64,000 nt of DNA from NCBI RefSeq assembly GCF_033568475.1, contig NC_133121.1, positions 372,001 to 436,000 on the forward strand, read 5' to 3'. Under the pieces are notes generated by a model. The model was given only the letters and a program-made list of their open reading frames with translations, was not told the DNA's origin and searched no databases. This stretch comes from Henckelia pumila (lineage: Eukaryota > Streptophyta > Magnoliopsida > Lamiales > Gesneriaceae). The translations under genes and the position numbers were made by a program. The first letter of the stretch is position 1, and every line of letters starts with the position of its first letter. Positions 32,154 to 46,500 of this stretch are shown piece by piece.

Positions 32154-35100
32154 TTAAAAGTATAGAGCAAACAACTCAGGATATTCAGCCCGCATATAAC
32201 TCTCGGTTTCCCAAGTTGCTTCTTCAACATCTCGGCGTTGCCACTGTACCATCACAAGTGGTATAGTCTTGTTTCGAAGAACTTTCTCCTTCCTGTCTAG
32301 GATACGGAGTGGTCGTTCGACATACGACATATCTGGCTCTAGCTGAACATCAATAGATTCAATTATATGAGATTAATCAGCTATGTACTGTCGAAGTAAC
32401 GACACATGAAAAACATTATGTATACTGGAAAGAGATGGCGGTAACGCCAAACGATATGCAACATTCCGATCTTTTCCAGTATCTGGAAAGGCCCAATGAA
32501 ACGAGGTGACAACTTGCCTTTCACACCGAATCTCATCATCTTCCTGAAAGGTGATACTCGCAAGAACACATATTCACCAGGCTCGAACTGCAGTGGCCTG
32601 CGGTGAATATTAGCATAACTGGCTTGTCTATCTTGAGCAGTTTTGATCCTCCGCTTGATCAAATCTACCTTGTCTACAATCTGCTGCACCAATTCAGCAC
32701 CTTCGACTTGCCGTTCCCCGACTTCATCCCAGAATAATGGAGTACGACACCGTCGACCATACAATGCCTCGAAAGGTGCCATATCAATACTTCGATGATA
32801 ACTGTTATTGTAGGCAAATTCGATCAAAGGTAAGTGATCCTGCCAAGATAAACCAAAGTCCATGACAGAAGAACGTAGCATATCCTCCAGCGTACGAATA
32901 GTGCGCTCTGACTGCCCATCAGTCTCCGGATGATATGCAGTGCTCAAACTCAGAGTGGTACCCAACGCCTGCTGAAAACTACCCCAGAAATGTGAGGTAA
33001 ATCGCGGGTCTCTATCACTAACTATGCTCACTGGAATCCCATGCAATCGCACTATCTCCTGGATATATAAGCGTGCCATGCGATCATAAGAATACTCCCG
33101 GTTGTAAGGAATGAAATGTACTGATTTCGTCAACCGGTCAACGATAACCCAGATAGCATCACACTGACGTGAAGTCAAAGGCAAGTGGGTGACAAAATCC
33201 ATAGTCACATGCTCCCACTTCTATTTGGGAATCTCAAGATTCTGCAGTAATCCACCTGGTCGTCGATGTTCAGCATTGACCTGTTGACAAATCAAACATC
33301 TCGAAACAAACTGATACACACTCCGCTTTATCCCTTTTCACCAGAATCTAGTTCGCAAGTCCTTATACATTTTCATACTACCAAGATAAACTGATAATCG
33401 ACTCCTGTGAGCTTGAGAAAGAATATCATTCCTGAGCTCCGCAACATCAGGTACAACAACTCGATTTGATAAGCACAATAAACCATCTGCCTGAAAATGG
33501 AATCCAGATGTATGAACCCCATTGGCTAGACGTGCCAAACGCTGAGTCTTAACATCAGATATCTGAGCATCTCTAATCCGAAAATACAATGTTGGCTCAG
33601 ATAGAATAGTATACAATCGAATCTCATTTCTCCCTTTCTTGTGCTTGAGCGTAAAACTCAATGAACAACACTCTTGAATCATATGAGATACTTCACTGGT
33701 CTGAAGTGCAGAAAGTCTCACCTGCCGACTCAAGGCATCAGCAGTAAGATTGGCAGAACCTGGATAATATTTGATTTCACAATCATAATCCTTCAAGAGG
33801 TCCATCCAGCGTCTCTGTCGCATATTCAACTCTGCCTGAGTGAATAAATACTTCAAACTCTTGTGATCCGTGAATATCTCAAATTTCTCGCCATAAAGAT
33901 AATGCCTCCAAATCTTGAGCGCAAATACAATGGCGGCTAGCTCGAGATCATGCACTGGATAATTATTCTCATGTGTCTTCAACTGTCGAGAAGCATAGGC
34001 AATAACATGTTCATGCTGTGTCAGAACACATCCTAACCCCTGACCAGAGGCATCAGTATAGACAACAAAACCTCCTGATCCAGAAGGTAGAGCTAGCACA
34101 AGTGCAGTAGTAAGACGTCTACGCAGCTCATGAAATGACTCCTCACAATTCGAGGACCATATGAAGGTAAAATCTTTCCGAGTAAGCTGAGTCAAAGGCC
34201 TGGCCAACTGTGAAAAATTCTCGATAAACCGACGGTAATATCCAGCTAGACCCAATAAACTACGAATCTCAGCAACCGTTGTCGGACGAGACCAGTTCAG
34301 CACTGCCTCTATCTTACTTGGATCAATAGATATTCCTTCACTAGAAATTACATGACCGAGAAACACTACCCGATCAAGCCAGAATTCACACTTGCTCAAC
34401 TTCGCATACAACTGCTTATCTCGCAACGTCTGCAATACAATCTTCAAATGCTGTGCATGCTCATTCTTGTCATGAGAATAGACAAGAATATCATCAATGA
34501 AGACGATGACAAATCTATCCAAATATTCTCGAAATACCTGATTCATCAGATTCATAAAAACTGCCGGTGCATTCGTCAAACCGAATGGCATCACTAGAAA
34601 TTCATAATGCCCGTATCTGGTCCTGAAAGCAGTCGTAGAAATATCTGAGTCTCGTACCCGCATCTGGTGGTATCCAGATCTCAGATCTATCTTAGAGTAG
34701 ACAGAAGTACCCTGTAATTGATCGAACAGATCATCAATCCGCGGCAAAGTATACTTATTCTTGATGGTGACACGATTCAACTGTCTGTAATCAATACATA
34801 ATCGCATCGATCCATCCTTCTTCTTGACAAACAAAACAGGTGCTCCCCACGGAGAAACACTCGGACGAATATATCCCTTATCAAGCAGATCCTGCAACTG
34901 CTGTTTCAATTCCCTCATCTCTGACGATGCCAGACGATAAGGTGATCGGGATATACGCGTAGTTCCTGGTACTAGATCAATACCAAACTCAACCTCTCAA
35001 ACCGGAGGAAAACCAGGAATCTCATCAGGGAATACATCAGAAAACTCACTGACAACCGGTAGCTGATCAATACCCGAACTACTCGTGGACATATCAACTG

Positions 35101-35213
35101 CATAGATGAGGTAGCCCTCCCCACCTGACTCTAAGACATGACATGCCTTTAGAGCCGATACAAGTGGCATCGCAGGTCGCGCACCCTCACCATAAAAGTA
35201 CCAGCTATCACCC
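32154..35213 (-). pseudogene. Gypsy B RT, RNase H, integrase and chromodomain, with stops
   Basis: After a TGA at 34999-34997, a frame from 34918 to 33338 holds RT ([30 protein letters not shown]) and RNase H ([31 protein letters not shown]). It ends where a Trp codon appears changed to TGA. A TAG at 33223-33221 follows, then an integrase frame 33208-32381 ([26 protein letters not shown]). A frameshift around 32440 leaves the chromodomain-like tail ([23 protein letters not shown]) in another frame, ending at 32154. Most stops fit C-to-T or G-to-A changes. Confidence 0.85.
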
Positions 35214-36617
35214 TCAACAGGATGAAACTGTACCAGACGCTGATAAATAATCCACAGTAGCGTGATACAAAGTCAGCATATCTATTCCCAAAATACAATC
35301 AAAATCTGCCATCGCTAACATCATCAAATTAGCCGATAACACATGACTCTCAAACTCTAGAAAGCAACCCATCACTAGACGCTTAGTTACTACCTCCTGC
35401 TCCAGCGGAGTAGATACAACTAAATCCATATCTAATGATACATAAGGTAATCTATGTCTCTTAATGAAGCGACTAGAAATAAAGGAATGCGATGCTCCAG
35501 TATCAATTAAAACAAGTGCAGGAATACCACATAACAAAAAATTACCTGCCAACATGCGATCGCTTCCCTCAGTAGCCTGCTCCTGAGACAGAGCAAACAC
35601 CTGCCCTTGAGTCTGGGGACGGTAACCAGAAGAACTTTGTGGTGCTGGCTGTTGACGTGGAAAAGTAGAAGCCTAAGATCCAACCTGTGATCCCGATCCA
35701 CTAGCAGAACCCATACGTTGAGGACAATCTCTCCGCAGATGTCCCTGCTCACCACAAATATAACAAGCACCAGTATCTCTCCGACATGAAGCTGCAGGAT
35801 ACTTCCCACCACAGTGGCTGCAAAACTCCTCCTCCTTCTTCTTCTTCCCAAAACGGAATGTACCTCGTGAACCACGAAAACCAAACGAAGTAGTAGGAGT
35901 ATAAGAAGACATAGGTCCAGATTGCACAACATATTGAGCTCTAGGCTCAAAAGATCCACTAGGCTGTCCTGGCATCATTAACTGTGTCCGCCTGTTGCTG
36001 GTCTCCACAAGACGACAACGGTTCACCAAAGTCTCATAAGATGTCGGATCATCACAGAAGACAACTTGTGAATAGATATCTTGGTTCAAACCTTGCAGAA
36101 AGATATCATACTTCGATGCATCACTGTTACTAATATGAGAACTAAAAGGTAGCAGATCATGAAATCGTTGCTGATATTGATCAATAGTCATTGATCCTTG
36201 CCTCAAACTAAACAACTCCATCGATCGTGTCTGGCGAACTGCTGGAGGAAAATACAGTTTCTGAAACTGCTGACAGAAATCTTCCCAAGTCACCTGTCCT
36301 CTCTCAGTACGTGTCTGAGCAGCCTTGACATCCCACCAAAAACGTGCTCGATCATCTAGAACGAATTCTAGAACTTCCAATTTCTGCTCCTTAGTGCACT
36401 CGAAAGCTCGAAATTTACTCTCAAGTTTAGACATTCAGCTTCTAGCTTGTTCAGGATTCTCGCCTCCCACCAAGGGTTTCGGCCCTACTTACATAAACTT
36501 ATTAATAGAGTAGCGATGTCTACCCTCATGAGAACGATGTTGATCATCCTGATGGTGATGGTGACGATGATGATGACCACCTCACTGGCCAACACTACCG
36601 TGACTCTTGTCAGCCAT
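35214..36617 (-). pseudogene. Gypsy B gag and protease, with in-frame stops
   Basis: The likely gag ATG is at 36617 (MADKSHGSVG, followed by a His-rich stretch), but stops occur within 200 bp. A clean frame from 36434 to 35673 holds the Gag capsid-like domain (ARFWWDVKAAQ, FCQQFQKLYFPP, QYQQRFHDLLPF) and a CCHC knuckle (CYICGEQGHLRRDC). After one TAG (35675-35673) the same frame continues into the protease (LVLIDTGASHSFIS, FDCILGIDML). A frameshift near 35255 breaks the link to RT. Gag and protease are contiguous here, with no intervening sequence, which matters for comparison with gypsy D. Confidence 0.85.
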
Positions 36618-36710
36618 ATCCTTAAAAGAATTGCACATTAAAATCCCAAATGCGCAATAATTACTTAAAACTAGAGTAAATCCCAAGTACTAATCCCAAA
36701 ATCTATGCAT

Positions 36711-36722
36711 GCTCTGATACCA
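36711..36722 (-). other. Primer binding site of gypsy B
   Basis: Minus strand TGGTATCAGAGC, four bases from the 5' LTR, matching initiator tRNA-Met. Confidence 0.88.
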
Positions 36723-36726
36723 AAAA

Positions 36727-38565
36727 TGTAGTGACCCTGCATGGAATCACCTACTAACTGGCAACTAATAGCATGCATTAAACTTAATACAGCAAAATGC
36801 TTAACAGAGTAAAAACGTGCGGAAACATAATCCATAATTTACATATCAGCTTAGTAAAACAAATCCAGGCTTAAATCTGTAGTGATACAACCATATCGAA
36901 GAACTAACGTAAACAGTCTAAAACATGAATACAGCTAAAACAAATCATGCTGTATAAAATCCCCTGAAAAGCTCCGGCTCCCTAGTCCTGCCTCGAACTA
37001 CCGGCTCCGTCCATCCTGCGACCTGCCCCATGGAATAGGGTGTCCAAGATAACAACTAGGACGTGAGCGCTAACGTCCAGTACATAGACATGAGTAAACA
37101 TATGTATATAATGCATGCAACATGATGACTGGTAAAGGGTCATCCGAAAAGTCATGCTCAGTACCGGCGCCACATGAGTGCTGCCACCGCGCGGATCAAC
37201 CTCTGGGTGCAACCACACTCGTCTAGTACACTAGAGTAGTCAGACATAAATATCCCGGCCGTCGCGGTACTCTCAGTGACAGACTATCGAGTATAGATCT
37301 GAGCGGCTCTATAGTCAGGTATAACAAGGTATAGGCTCAACGTGTATATGCACATGACATATGAATATGGAAAACGGTAAATCATATATCATGCCATATA
37401 ATAATGCCAAATAAATGCAACATATAAACATGTATACTCGCGGGCAATCTCAGTCAATGTGTACGTACCTCTAGGCTTCAAGTCTAGTAGATCCTAGGTT
37501 TCAAGCCTATATTCAAAAGTTCATCGTATCACTACACAAGTTCTATAAGCCTTAACTAAGCTAATAAGTACTCCCAAAATTTAAATAGATTCCCGGACCA
37601 TACTTCGTCCGTAGATAGCCCTTTGAAGTCGCTGACTCTGGATGACTATAACAACTTCTTTGTTATTTCAGAATCTCAGTATTACCGATAGAGCCCTCAA
37701 GTGTATAACTCATACTATATAACTGATCGAAGAAGGAAACTCGAAATTCGTAATTCAAAATGAACTCCGGAGACCCCTATTTATAGGAAAAATTCTCTAC
37801 CACGATCGGAACCACCGAACTCGGATCGGAGCTTCCGATCCGTGCATGTGTGACACGTCGGGATTGGAACTTCCGATCGGGCGATCGGAGCTTCCAATCT
37901 GCTCTACGTTCAACACTTTTCAAAACTCGTGGCTGAGTCATCGAACATTGCTGGCAGCTGGAGATCGGAACTTCTGTTCCTAGATCGGATCTTCCGATCT
38001 CTGTGCTTCCGATCGGCTTACGAAGTGGCTGGGATCGGAGCTTCCGATCCGCCCCAAAAATCAAAAGCCCAAATTTTCTTATGAAGTCCAATTACACTCC
38101 GAAATTGGTTAATTACTAACCCTTAATCATGTTTAACATATTAGGCTCAGTTTGGTACGAGTGATGGGATGAATAATATATAGATTAGTAATGTAATGTA
38201 ATAAAAAATAAATAAGAAATGATAGTTGATATTTGATTTGATTTGATTGATATATTATAGTTTATTTGATTTGATTGATTAAATTTTATATAAAAATGAT
38301 AAATTACCATATTATCCTTTTAATAATAATGAAAAAATATAAATAATATTATTTATAAGGGGTAATATAGTAATTTCAATTCAATGATTTGATTGATGTA
38401 AGATAAATAATTAATGATTTGATTGATGTAAAATTATAATTAATAGATGGATAAATAATATAATGAGAAGAACGTGTTATTAGATAGGATAATTTTATAC
38501 ATAGATTATTAATAACCGTACCAAACGAAGCCTTATTATCTTAAAATGGAATCTGGGTTACTACA
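36727..38565 (-). repeat. 5' LTR of gypsy B, containing a MITE
   Basis: Full LTR from TGTAGTGACCC to GTTACTACA, interrupted by the Tourist-like MITE 38144-38532 plus its TTA duplication. Without the insert it is about 1.45 kb. Palindromic GATCGGA...TCCGATC repeats lie at about 37805-38050. Confidence 0.88.
38144..38532. mobile_element. Tourist-like (PIF/Harbinger) MITE in the gypsy B LTR
   Basis: 389 bp with ends GGCTCAGTTTGGTACG and (inverted) GGCTTCGTTTGGTACG, and TTA duplicated at 38141-38143 and 38533-38535. The other LTR (about 32000) lacks this insert, which shows the exact empty site. It is AT-rich with no ORF; GATTTGATTGATGTA repeats lie inside. Confidence 0.85.
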
Positions 38566-40529
38566 GATTTTCCCTTCACAATTACTAAAATATAGTTTAC
38601 ATGAAATACTGTCGATGTAGAGGGAACAATTACAATACATAACATATTAAATTTAAAATGGGCAATATAGAAAAAAATATACAAAATAAAAAATACAGTT
38701 TTTTAAATCTTAGTAATTAAATAAATATATTATAAGAAAAACATAATGGTAATGTACTAAATTTATTTCTGGTGTATAAGTATTTTTTAAAACTCTTTTA
38801 AGTATTTTTAAAGAGTTGTTTTATTATTATCTATATATATATATAATAACTGAGTTTTTGCCAAAAATAGAAAAATTCCACCAAAAAAAAATTAGCTAAA
38901 TAAGGAAAACAAACACAATTTATTTCTATTTCTGTCCCAAATGCAAAACGATATATATTTTATTAATTTTTAAATATAGATCATATAATTGACGAATAAT
39001 TAGAAATTTATAACATTTTGATTTGCAATAAAATTTTAACTATTAAATGTAGATAAAAAAAATACTACAAATATAATAATTAATAATTTTAAAATTGCTT
39101 AATTTTTTTAGAACATTTAAATAGTTTATAATTTATAATTTCGAAGGTTGATTTATATCATCAATATTTTAATTATAATAATTATGTAATTAGTCAAGGT
39201 AAGCTCAAATAATAGAGATATTTTATTTATTTTATCTTTAAAATAAAATTATTTTGAAAGTGCGACTCTTATTTAATTATTCATCGGATGTTTTTGGGCC
39301 CAAAAACACAGCTTAAATCAAATATAAACAGTAATAATATTTACAAATATTTATCTACAAATAGAAAAGATTTATTTATGTAATCTCGCTAATAATAAAA
39401 GGAATAAAATAATTAATAATATTTCAACCGGTAATTAAAACAATAAAATCAAAAATATTAACAAAAATAGAACATAATTCCAAAATATAATACATGTATA
39501 TTGCATGTATATTGTACAATCTATATCAATTTAAAGTATAAGATATTCCATATTATTATTATATTTGAAAATAGCAAGTTAAAATTGATTCAAATATTGT
39601 TATAATTTTTTCTCGGTAAATCAACTTAGCAATTAAAATAAAAAAATTATACAAGTTAGGAATTCATTCCCTAACTGTAAATATATATGTAAATTTTATG
39701 CCTTTAAATAACTTAATAATACATAAAAAAATTTGGTAAAGATTTATAACACGATAGTTTAGGAATAATATCTACTAATTATGGTTATAAAACAAAGTAA
39801 TAATGTTGAAAAACAAACAATTCTAATCAATATAATAATCTTTCTCTTAGTTTTCTAAATATAGAACTACCAATCAAATTTATAAAAAATCAATCAATCA
39901 AACTTATTTTTTATTTTAAATATTATATATTTAAAACGAATACACATTTTAGATCCTATTTTTCCGGGCAAATAAGACACATTGACAAAAAAGATTAAAA
40001 ATACATGTAATTGGGAAATTCAATGTAAAATTTTAAAAAAATGTGACAAATAAAAAAATTCAGCAATATTTACTTTTTTAATAAACCATTACCAATTAAA
40101 GATTTATCAAATCAATCAAAATAATTCGCAAGTTAAATTTAACTAAATGCCCGATATAATTTCAATAAAATAACAGTAAATAGGATATATTCCAAATATA
40201 GATAATAAAATATTAATTTAAAACATTTATAATAAAATTGTAATATATTCAAATCACAATAATTTTTTTTTAAAAAAAAAAAATATAGCTTAATGAGTCA
40301 GTCAATCCCGTAACTCCTCTTATATTAATGTTGTAAAAAATTTATCGTCGGATCACAATTTCGAAAAATTCAAAACTCAAGCTCAAATCCAAACTCACAT
40401 ATTTTCTTCAGCAATTATCCCTAAATCATTAAAAAAAATTTAAGTTCGGCTATAATGCTCCCACAATGATTTACAGAAGAACATTCAAACATATGAAAGG
40501 CTGCTAAATTTTGAAGAATCAAAATTACT
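38566..40529. other. AT-rich intergenic DNA and probable 5' region of the split gene
   Basis: No gene, RNA or complete element recognised. The last 200 bases before 40530 are probably the promoter and leader of the plus-strand gene whose first exon starts there. Confidence 0.5.
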
Positions 40530-43500
40530 ATGGAACGCCTGACAAAATCTACGGTGATAGGCAACAAGAGACGGAAAACTGACAATCAATCGAAAGGTAA
40601 TTACTTGTACTTTTAATTTAATTTTTGGGATTGAATTTCTGATTTATTCATGCAGTATATTTAATGTTTCAAGTACAAGATGAGAAAACAATACTTATGA
40701 AACGTCTACTACTAATAAATGCGAATTTTTTTTTTAAATAATAACAATACATATACGCCCATACATATATGTAATTCAAAATAAAAGATAAATAATATCA
40801 GCATGAAATAAAAATAAGTTTTGCATGCTCCAAAAACACCAAGTGCGGAAATACTAAAGTAAAAGTATAATTTGCTTAAAAATCAATAACATAATAAAAT
40901 ATATCTGAAATAATCCTAAGTCATGCAATGGTCACGGGGCCACTTTTCCATGAGCTCATACGTCCTCACCACCGGTAGGAGCTACATAAAAGTCATCTGT
41001 CTCACCTGCACCATATAAGCGTAGTGAGCCTATGGGCTCAATATGTCTAAACTTGAATATCAAGGTTTAAAATAATGCATCACATAATTATACTAATACA
41101 TATACATGATTGTAACGCCCCTTTTTTATCTTAATTGATGTTATTTGAGATAATTAGTGATTTCAAAATTCGAGAGCCGACTTTTTATTGATCAGGGACT
41201 ATTTTGCAATTTTTGGATTTTTCAGGGACTATAACGCAAAATTGAGATTTGTTAGATATTTATAAGGTGGAATTGACTTTGAGAACACTCTTCTTCTTCC
41301 TCTTGCACGTTTTCTCCATGTTAGGCGACCCAAAGCTTCTCCAAGCTTTTGTGATTTTATTTCTAGCTCAATCCGTCCGATAGAATTGATTTCTGACTTG
41401 ATATCTGCGATCACAGTGACGAGTGCTCCGTTTGGAAGTAAGTTTATCTTAATTCTGAGAAGTTTGAATTTATTGATGTTGTCAGAATTTGTTTATATTC
41501 GGAGAGGATGATTATGAGTTAGCAGTGATCGTATATCTAAGACGGTTCGAAGATCTAACGACGATCGGAATTATTATGATTTTTTTGTCATTTTCGAAAA
41601 TGATGATTTTGAGATGTGTTGATTTTGTGTTGGATTTGATGTTTGAGGATTGGAATGAGTATGTTGAGTTGTTTTTTGGCTGTCTGTATTTCCGGATTGG
41701 TCAGTTTATAGCCGTTATGCCGTCAGTTTGAGTTTTGGATATCGTTTCGATATTTTGATCGTATTGAGTTTTGATTGAGTTTTGATATCGATTTTGATCC
41801 GTGACTTCTTCTGATAGATTGATTGGGAGTCCTTGAAGTTGCTAGAGTTGCAGCTTTTGGCAAGTTTGGAAGAGTTGAGCCGGTATAGTATCGATGTCTT
41901 TCTATATCGATTAATGAACTTGATTGGATAGTTTTTGAATTGAGAATTGTTGTTTTCAGATTGAAGTGTTGGAACGAAAAAAAAGAGGTATAAGACGACT
42001 TTGGAATGGAATGAGACGATTAACTCGAATCAAGATTGATTCGAGTGTCCTAGAAGAAATCACATATTGCATGTTTGATTGCTTATTTGATGATATGATT
42101 GAATTTATATTGAGTGCATGAGAGTACATATGCATTCATATTGAGCCTTGATTTATTCAATTTGAATTAGACGATCTAGGGATTGTAGTTGAGTAGCTTG
42201 GTAGGCGATTTACTACCTTGTCGAGTAGCTCACTATAATGCTCTTGAGTCTAGAGGATTAAAGCATGCCATGTCCACCTCGAGAGGAGAGTCGGTGTGAT
42301 TGTGGATGTTTTTAACCTCGGGATCCCAAACCGAAGAAAGAAAGAATAGAAGAATTTTATTTGATTATCTGAGTCTGATAATCCAGAAGTTTAAAGACAT
42401 GCATATCATTTTAAATACAGTACTCTATTGGATTATTTGATTATATGGAGAACGAGTTCTTATATGACTTGATATGTTTATTTGATTACATGTCAGCCTC
42501 TTTTACTAGAAATATTATTCTCATCGGATTATTTGGCTGTTGTCTTTGTTTGTATGTGTAGTTGGCAATAGGTGGGGCAGGAACGAATCAGAGACAACAT
42601 GGCTAAAGGATTGAGAGAATAGAGTGAGGCTTGGATGTTAGGAGTCACTTTGTAATTGAACTCCTTTTTGTATTGAATAAGTCCGAACTAGATGGACCTT
42701 ATTATGCATGCTTTATTTTGTGAGGTTTGTATAACTCATTACATTTATGTTGTATCTTGTTGAATGAGATTTTGATGTTGTTATTGTGGATTGAATGGAA
42801 TTGAAATTGTAGAAGAAAACCAAAATTTTTCTGGGCAGAGGGTCTCGCTCGATCGGCGAATTCTTGCGGATCGAGCGAGCACCTTTATTAGCGAGGCAGA
42901 GCATGTGAATTTCATGCTCGCTCGATCGGTAAGATTTTACCGATCGAGCGAGGGGTCCTGATTCTTGGACAGAGAACTGGAATCTTTGGCCCGCTCGATC
43001 GGTAAGATTTTACCGATCGAGCGAGCAACCCCTTTTAAAAAAAAATAATTTTACCCTTGAATTCTTTAATCCTATTCTTTTAATTGAGTTGATTAATTTA
43101 ATTACCCTGAGATTGCATGATTAGAATCTAGGCCTCACATTAAGTGGTATCAGAGCGATAAGTTCCTGGATTTTGTTCTAGAAGTGAGCGGGGTAGACCG
43201 AGTCCGCTTGAACTTGATTTCTCGCATGTGATTGATTAATTATATAATTACAGAATATGCGAGCATGCTTTATGGATTGAAAATTTATTTGAATTACGTG
43301 ACTTGGGGATTCAAATTGTTAAAGCATGATTTGATTGAGATATGAACTGTATTCATGCATTGATCTGAGTTCCATCTATCATATTGGTAAGACGACCAGA
43401 GGTTTCTTAACACTGAAATGGTGAGATGTGAATTGAATTATCCGTGTTCTAACCCCTGTCAATTTAGATGGGTACTCGAAGAAGGCTAGACATGAATACT

Positions 43501-46500
43501 CCACCGCCAGACACAGAGTGGAAATGCCTCTCGACAGTCATCTCAGCCTCAGAGGCAATTGACTGCAGTTCACTTGTTCCAACCTCAACAGCAGAATCGT
43601 CAGGGAGGTAATCAAAATTCGAATCAATCTTCCCGACCTCAGGCTAGAGTGTTTTCTCTGAACAAAGATGAGGCTCAAGCTGCACCAAATGATGTGATTA
43701 CAGGTAACTGTAAGATTTTTGGTTATCCTGCTTTTATTCTGATAGATACAGATGCTTCTCACTCCTTCTTATCTGAGAAATTTGTGTCGATGCATGCCTT
43801 GCCTTTTGAGCCTTTGCCTGCTGTAGTTTCTGTTACTTCACCTTTGGGTGGAGGAATTGTTTTGAAGAATTTCGTTAGAAATTGTGGTTTGAGTTTTGAG
43901 GGAAATTTGATCGAGTTTGACTGTATTGTACTTGGGTTGTCTGACTTTGACTGCATAGTTGGCTTAGATGTTTTGACTAAGTACAGGGCTAAAGTAGATT
44001 GTTTTCAGAAGATAGTACGTTTCAGACCAGAGATGGCAGATGAATGGTGAAACGACCCTAACTCTATAATTAATAAATAAATATGCGGAAATTTTTTTTT
44101 ATATATATACTTACTAAATAAAATATGCACATATATGCCCATACATACATGCACAGAATAAAAAGATTTAAAATAAATAAATAAATAACTTAAATAAATG
44201 ACTAAAATAAATAACTTAAATAAAAATTGCATTCTTTAAATAAAATAAATATCTGAGTCAAACATTTAATTAAAAATACTGCATAAATAAAATGATTAAA
44301 GATTTGCATGCACTGACAATATTCAATAAAATATTCAAAACTCACAACCACTGAAAAATAATATAAAATGTGTAACATGCTGACATAATCAAAAACATAC
44401 AATGTGACTCAGACATCTATCACGGTCACGGGGTCACTGCATGTCCGCTCATATGTCCTCGCCACCGGTAGGAGCTACATCCTCCTCTACGAACTCACCT
44501 GCATCATATCAGTGTAGTGAGCCTAGAGGCCCAACATGCTAACATAACAAGGGTTTAAAATAATTTAAAATAATTAAATATTAATACATAACATATACAT
44601 GAATGAGCATGCTTAGAAATATCATAACATATCATAACTTAAATTAACTTAAATAACATAATACATAAATATTGTTGAGCAAATAATTTTCTAACATCGC
44701 ATGGTTGTATCCGTAGTGTAACCTTAAATCATACATTAAATACTGATCAGCGTGGAAACCAACGTACGTGGCGGTGACGAATCACCTCTTAAATTGGCAG
44801 TAAACTGCCCTTCAATAGTTCACATATGGGGACGAATCCCCCTCAAATTGTCACACTACTTCAACTTCCAACATAAAAATATTTTATTATTGCTCAACAT
44901 TAAACATTTAATCGTACCTAAAATTATTTCATGAATGCATGTACTTAAATAAAATGTGTGTCCTTCATATATATTTAATTTAATTTCTTACTAACATATA
45001 AATATTAAAATAACTTCAATGCATAAAAATAATTAAATATATATTCAGGACACATGCAATTTCTCATGGATTGTACTGGACTGCTGGCCCTAACACTCAA
45101 GCCCAATTACTTAAATCTGGCTCATTATCATACTTAAGCCCAATAAAATTATTCTAAGCCCAATTAAATAATTAAAGCCCATTAACAACCAATTCTGGCC
45201 CAATGGGCCCAAAAGCCCAAAGACTGGCCCAATAACTTTCACGGGCCCTAAAGCCCATAAAAATTATTGGACTTACTTAATTAAATTAATTTAAATCCCA
45301 AATAATTAAAATCAACCCAAAATAATTAAATGGAGCCCAATAAAATTTTAAGATTTAATTAGGTCCATTAAACCTTTAATTAAACTTAAAACTTAAAAAT
45401 AAAAATACCCGAGCCCAACTAACTTAACCCGGACCCGAACCCAACTAACTTAACCCACTTACTTCCAGACCCGACCCGGACCAACCCTAAAACCCTAAAC
45501 CCGATCTGCCCTATTCTCACTTCAGCTGCGGCCGTGAGCAGCAGCCCCTCCGTGGCTGCTGCCGGCCTGCTCCGGCCACCCCTGGCCGGAGCAAAGCCGC
45601 CCAGACGTAGCCCACGTCTGGGCGGACCTAACCTGCACCAGCCCCCCAGCCCCATGCAGCCTACTACCATGAACCCGAACCCCTTCTCTCGGAAACCCTA
45701 TTCTGCACCCTCGATGGCCGATCGAACCATTGTGGTTTCCTGGGCTCGTTTGGCTCGAACCACTCGAGCCATTCGAGTCCAGGCAACCCCCACACTTCCT
45801 CTGAACCTAGACCAGCAGCTAAACGTGCCATGGAATAAAGAAACGTGAGCATGAATGGAGAATACATCAAATCGAGCACCAAGAACAAACTCAAATAAAT
45901 TTCTGAAAATTTTCAAGAACAAATCAACGCATACACCACGCACACATAATATTCACTGATATTGTACGAAAAAGTAGAATAAAAACATGCCTAGCACCGA
46001 AGTTTGAAGAGAAAAACGAGCGTGGGACGATTCCGGGACGACGGAACAACGAGAAACCTTGAAACTTTGAAGAGAACCGGCTATGGGGTCCTTCCTCGGC
46101 TGCTGGATCGACGAGGAAGATGATGGAGATGGGGTGAGGCAGCTGATGGAAAGAAACGTGGGGTTTTGGGTAGATTAGGTTAGAGTTTTAATTAAAAATA
46201 GAATATAGGGTAATTAAAACATAAATAAGGTTTTAAATATAAAATATACAACTTAAAAATTCCCATTAATATTTAATAATCTGATAACTTAATAAAATCC
46301 CGAAATATCAAATAAATGAAATTTTAAAAATACTAAAAAGTCAATATTTTGGCTTATTTTGAATAAAAACGGACCCCTAAAATTATATAAAATTAAATAC
46401 TAAAAATATTGAGGTAATAAAACTCAAAATAATATTTTTGGGCTCTTAAAAGGCTCATGAAATAAATTGGCTAGAAAGTTGTCATCTCGTCCGTCCATGG

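Larger units (their letters stand above)
30741..38565 (-). mobile_element. Gypsy chromovirus B (decayed)
   Basis: LTRs at 30741-32033 and 36727-38565, both ending GGGTTACTACA. The right LTR starts TGTAGTGACCC next to a tRNA-Met primer site; the left LTR lacks its first 138 bp, so no target duplication can be read. On the minus strand gag, protease, RT/RNase H, integrase and a C-terminal chromodomain follow in gypsy order, with several stops and frameshifts. The domain set suits a Tekay/Del-type chromovirus. Confidence 0.88.

Noticed and set aside
30487..38840. One hAT-type MITE broken by gypsy B, with its right end near 38780
   Set aside because: The sequence at 38780-38830 (ACTCTTTTAAG...AAAGAGTTG) has only loose similarity to the end at 30487 and no duplication could be matched.
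41229..41731. Small frames repeated at 57438-57940
   Set aside because: LTR sequence of gypsy C. They diverge without respect to codon position.
45419..45943. Overlapping frames repeated near 53145-53434, rich in Pro, Arg and Trp
   Set aside because: They fall in the GC-rich part of the gypsy D LTR. Several frames are open on both strands, as base composition predicts.
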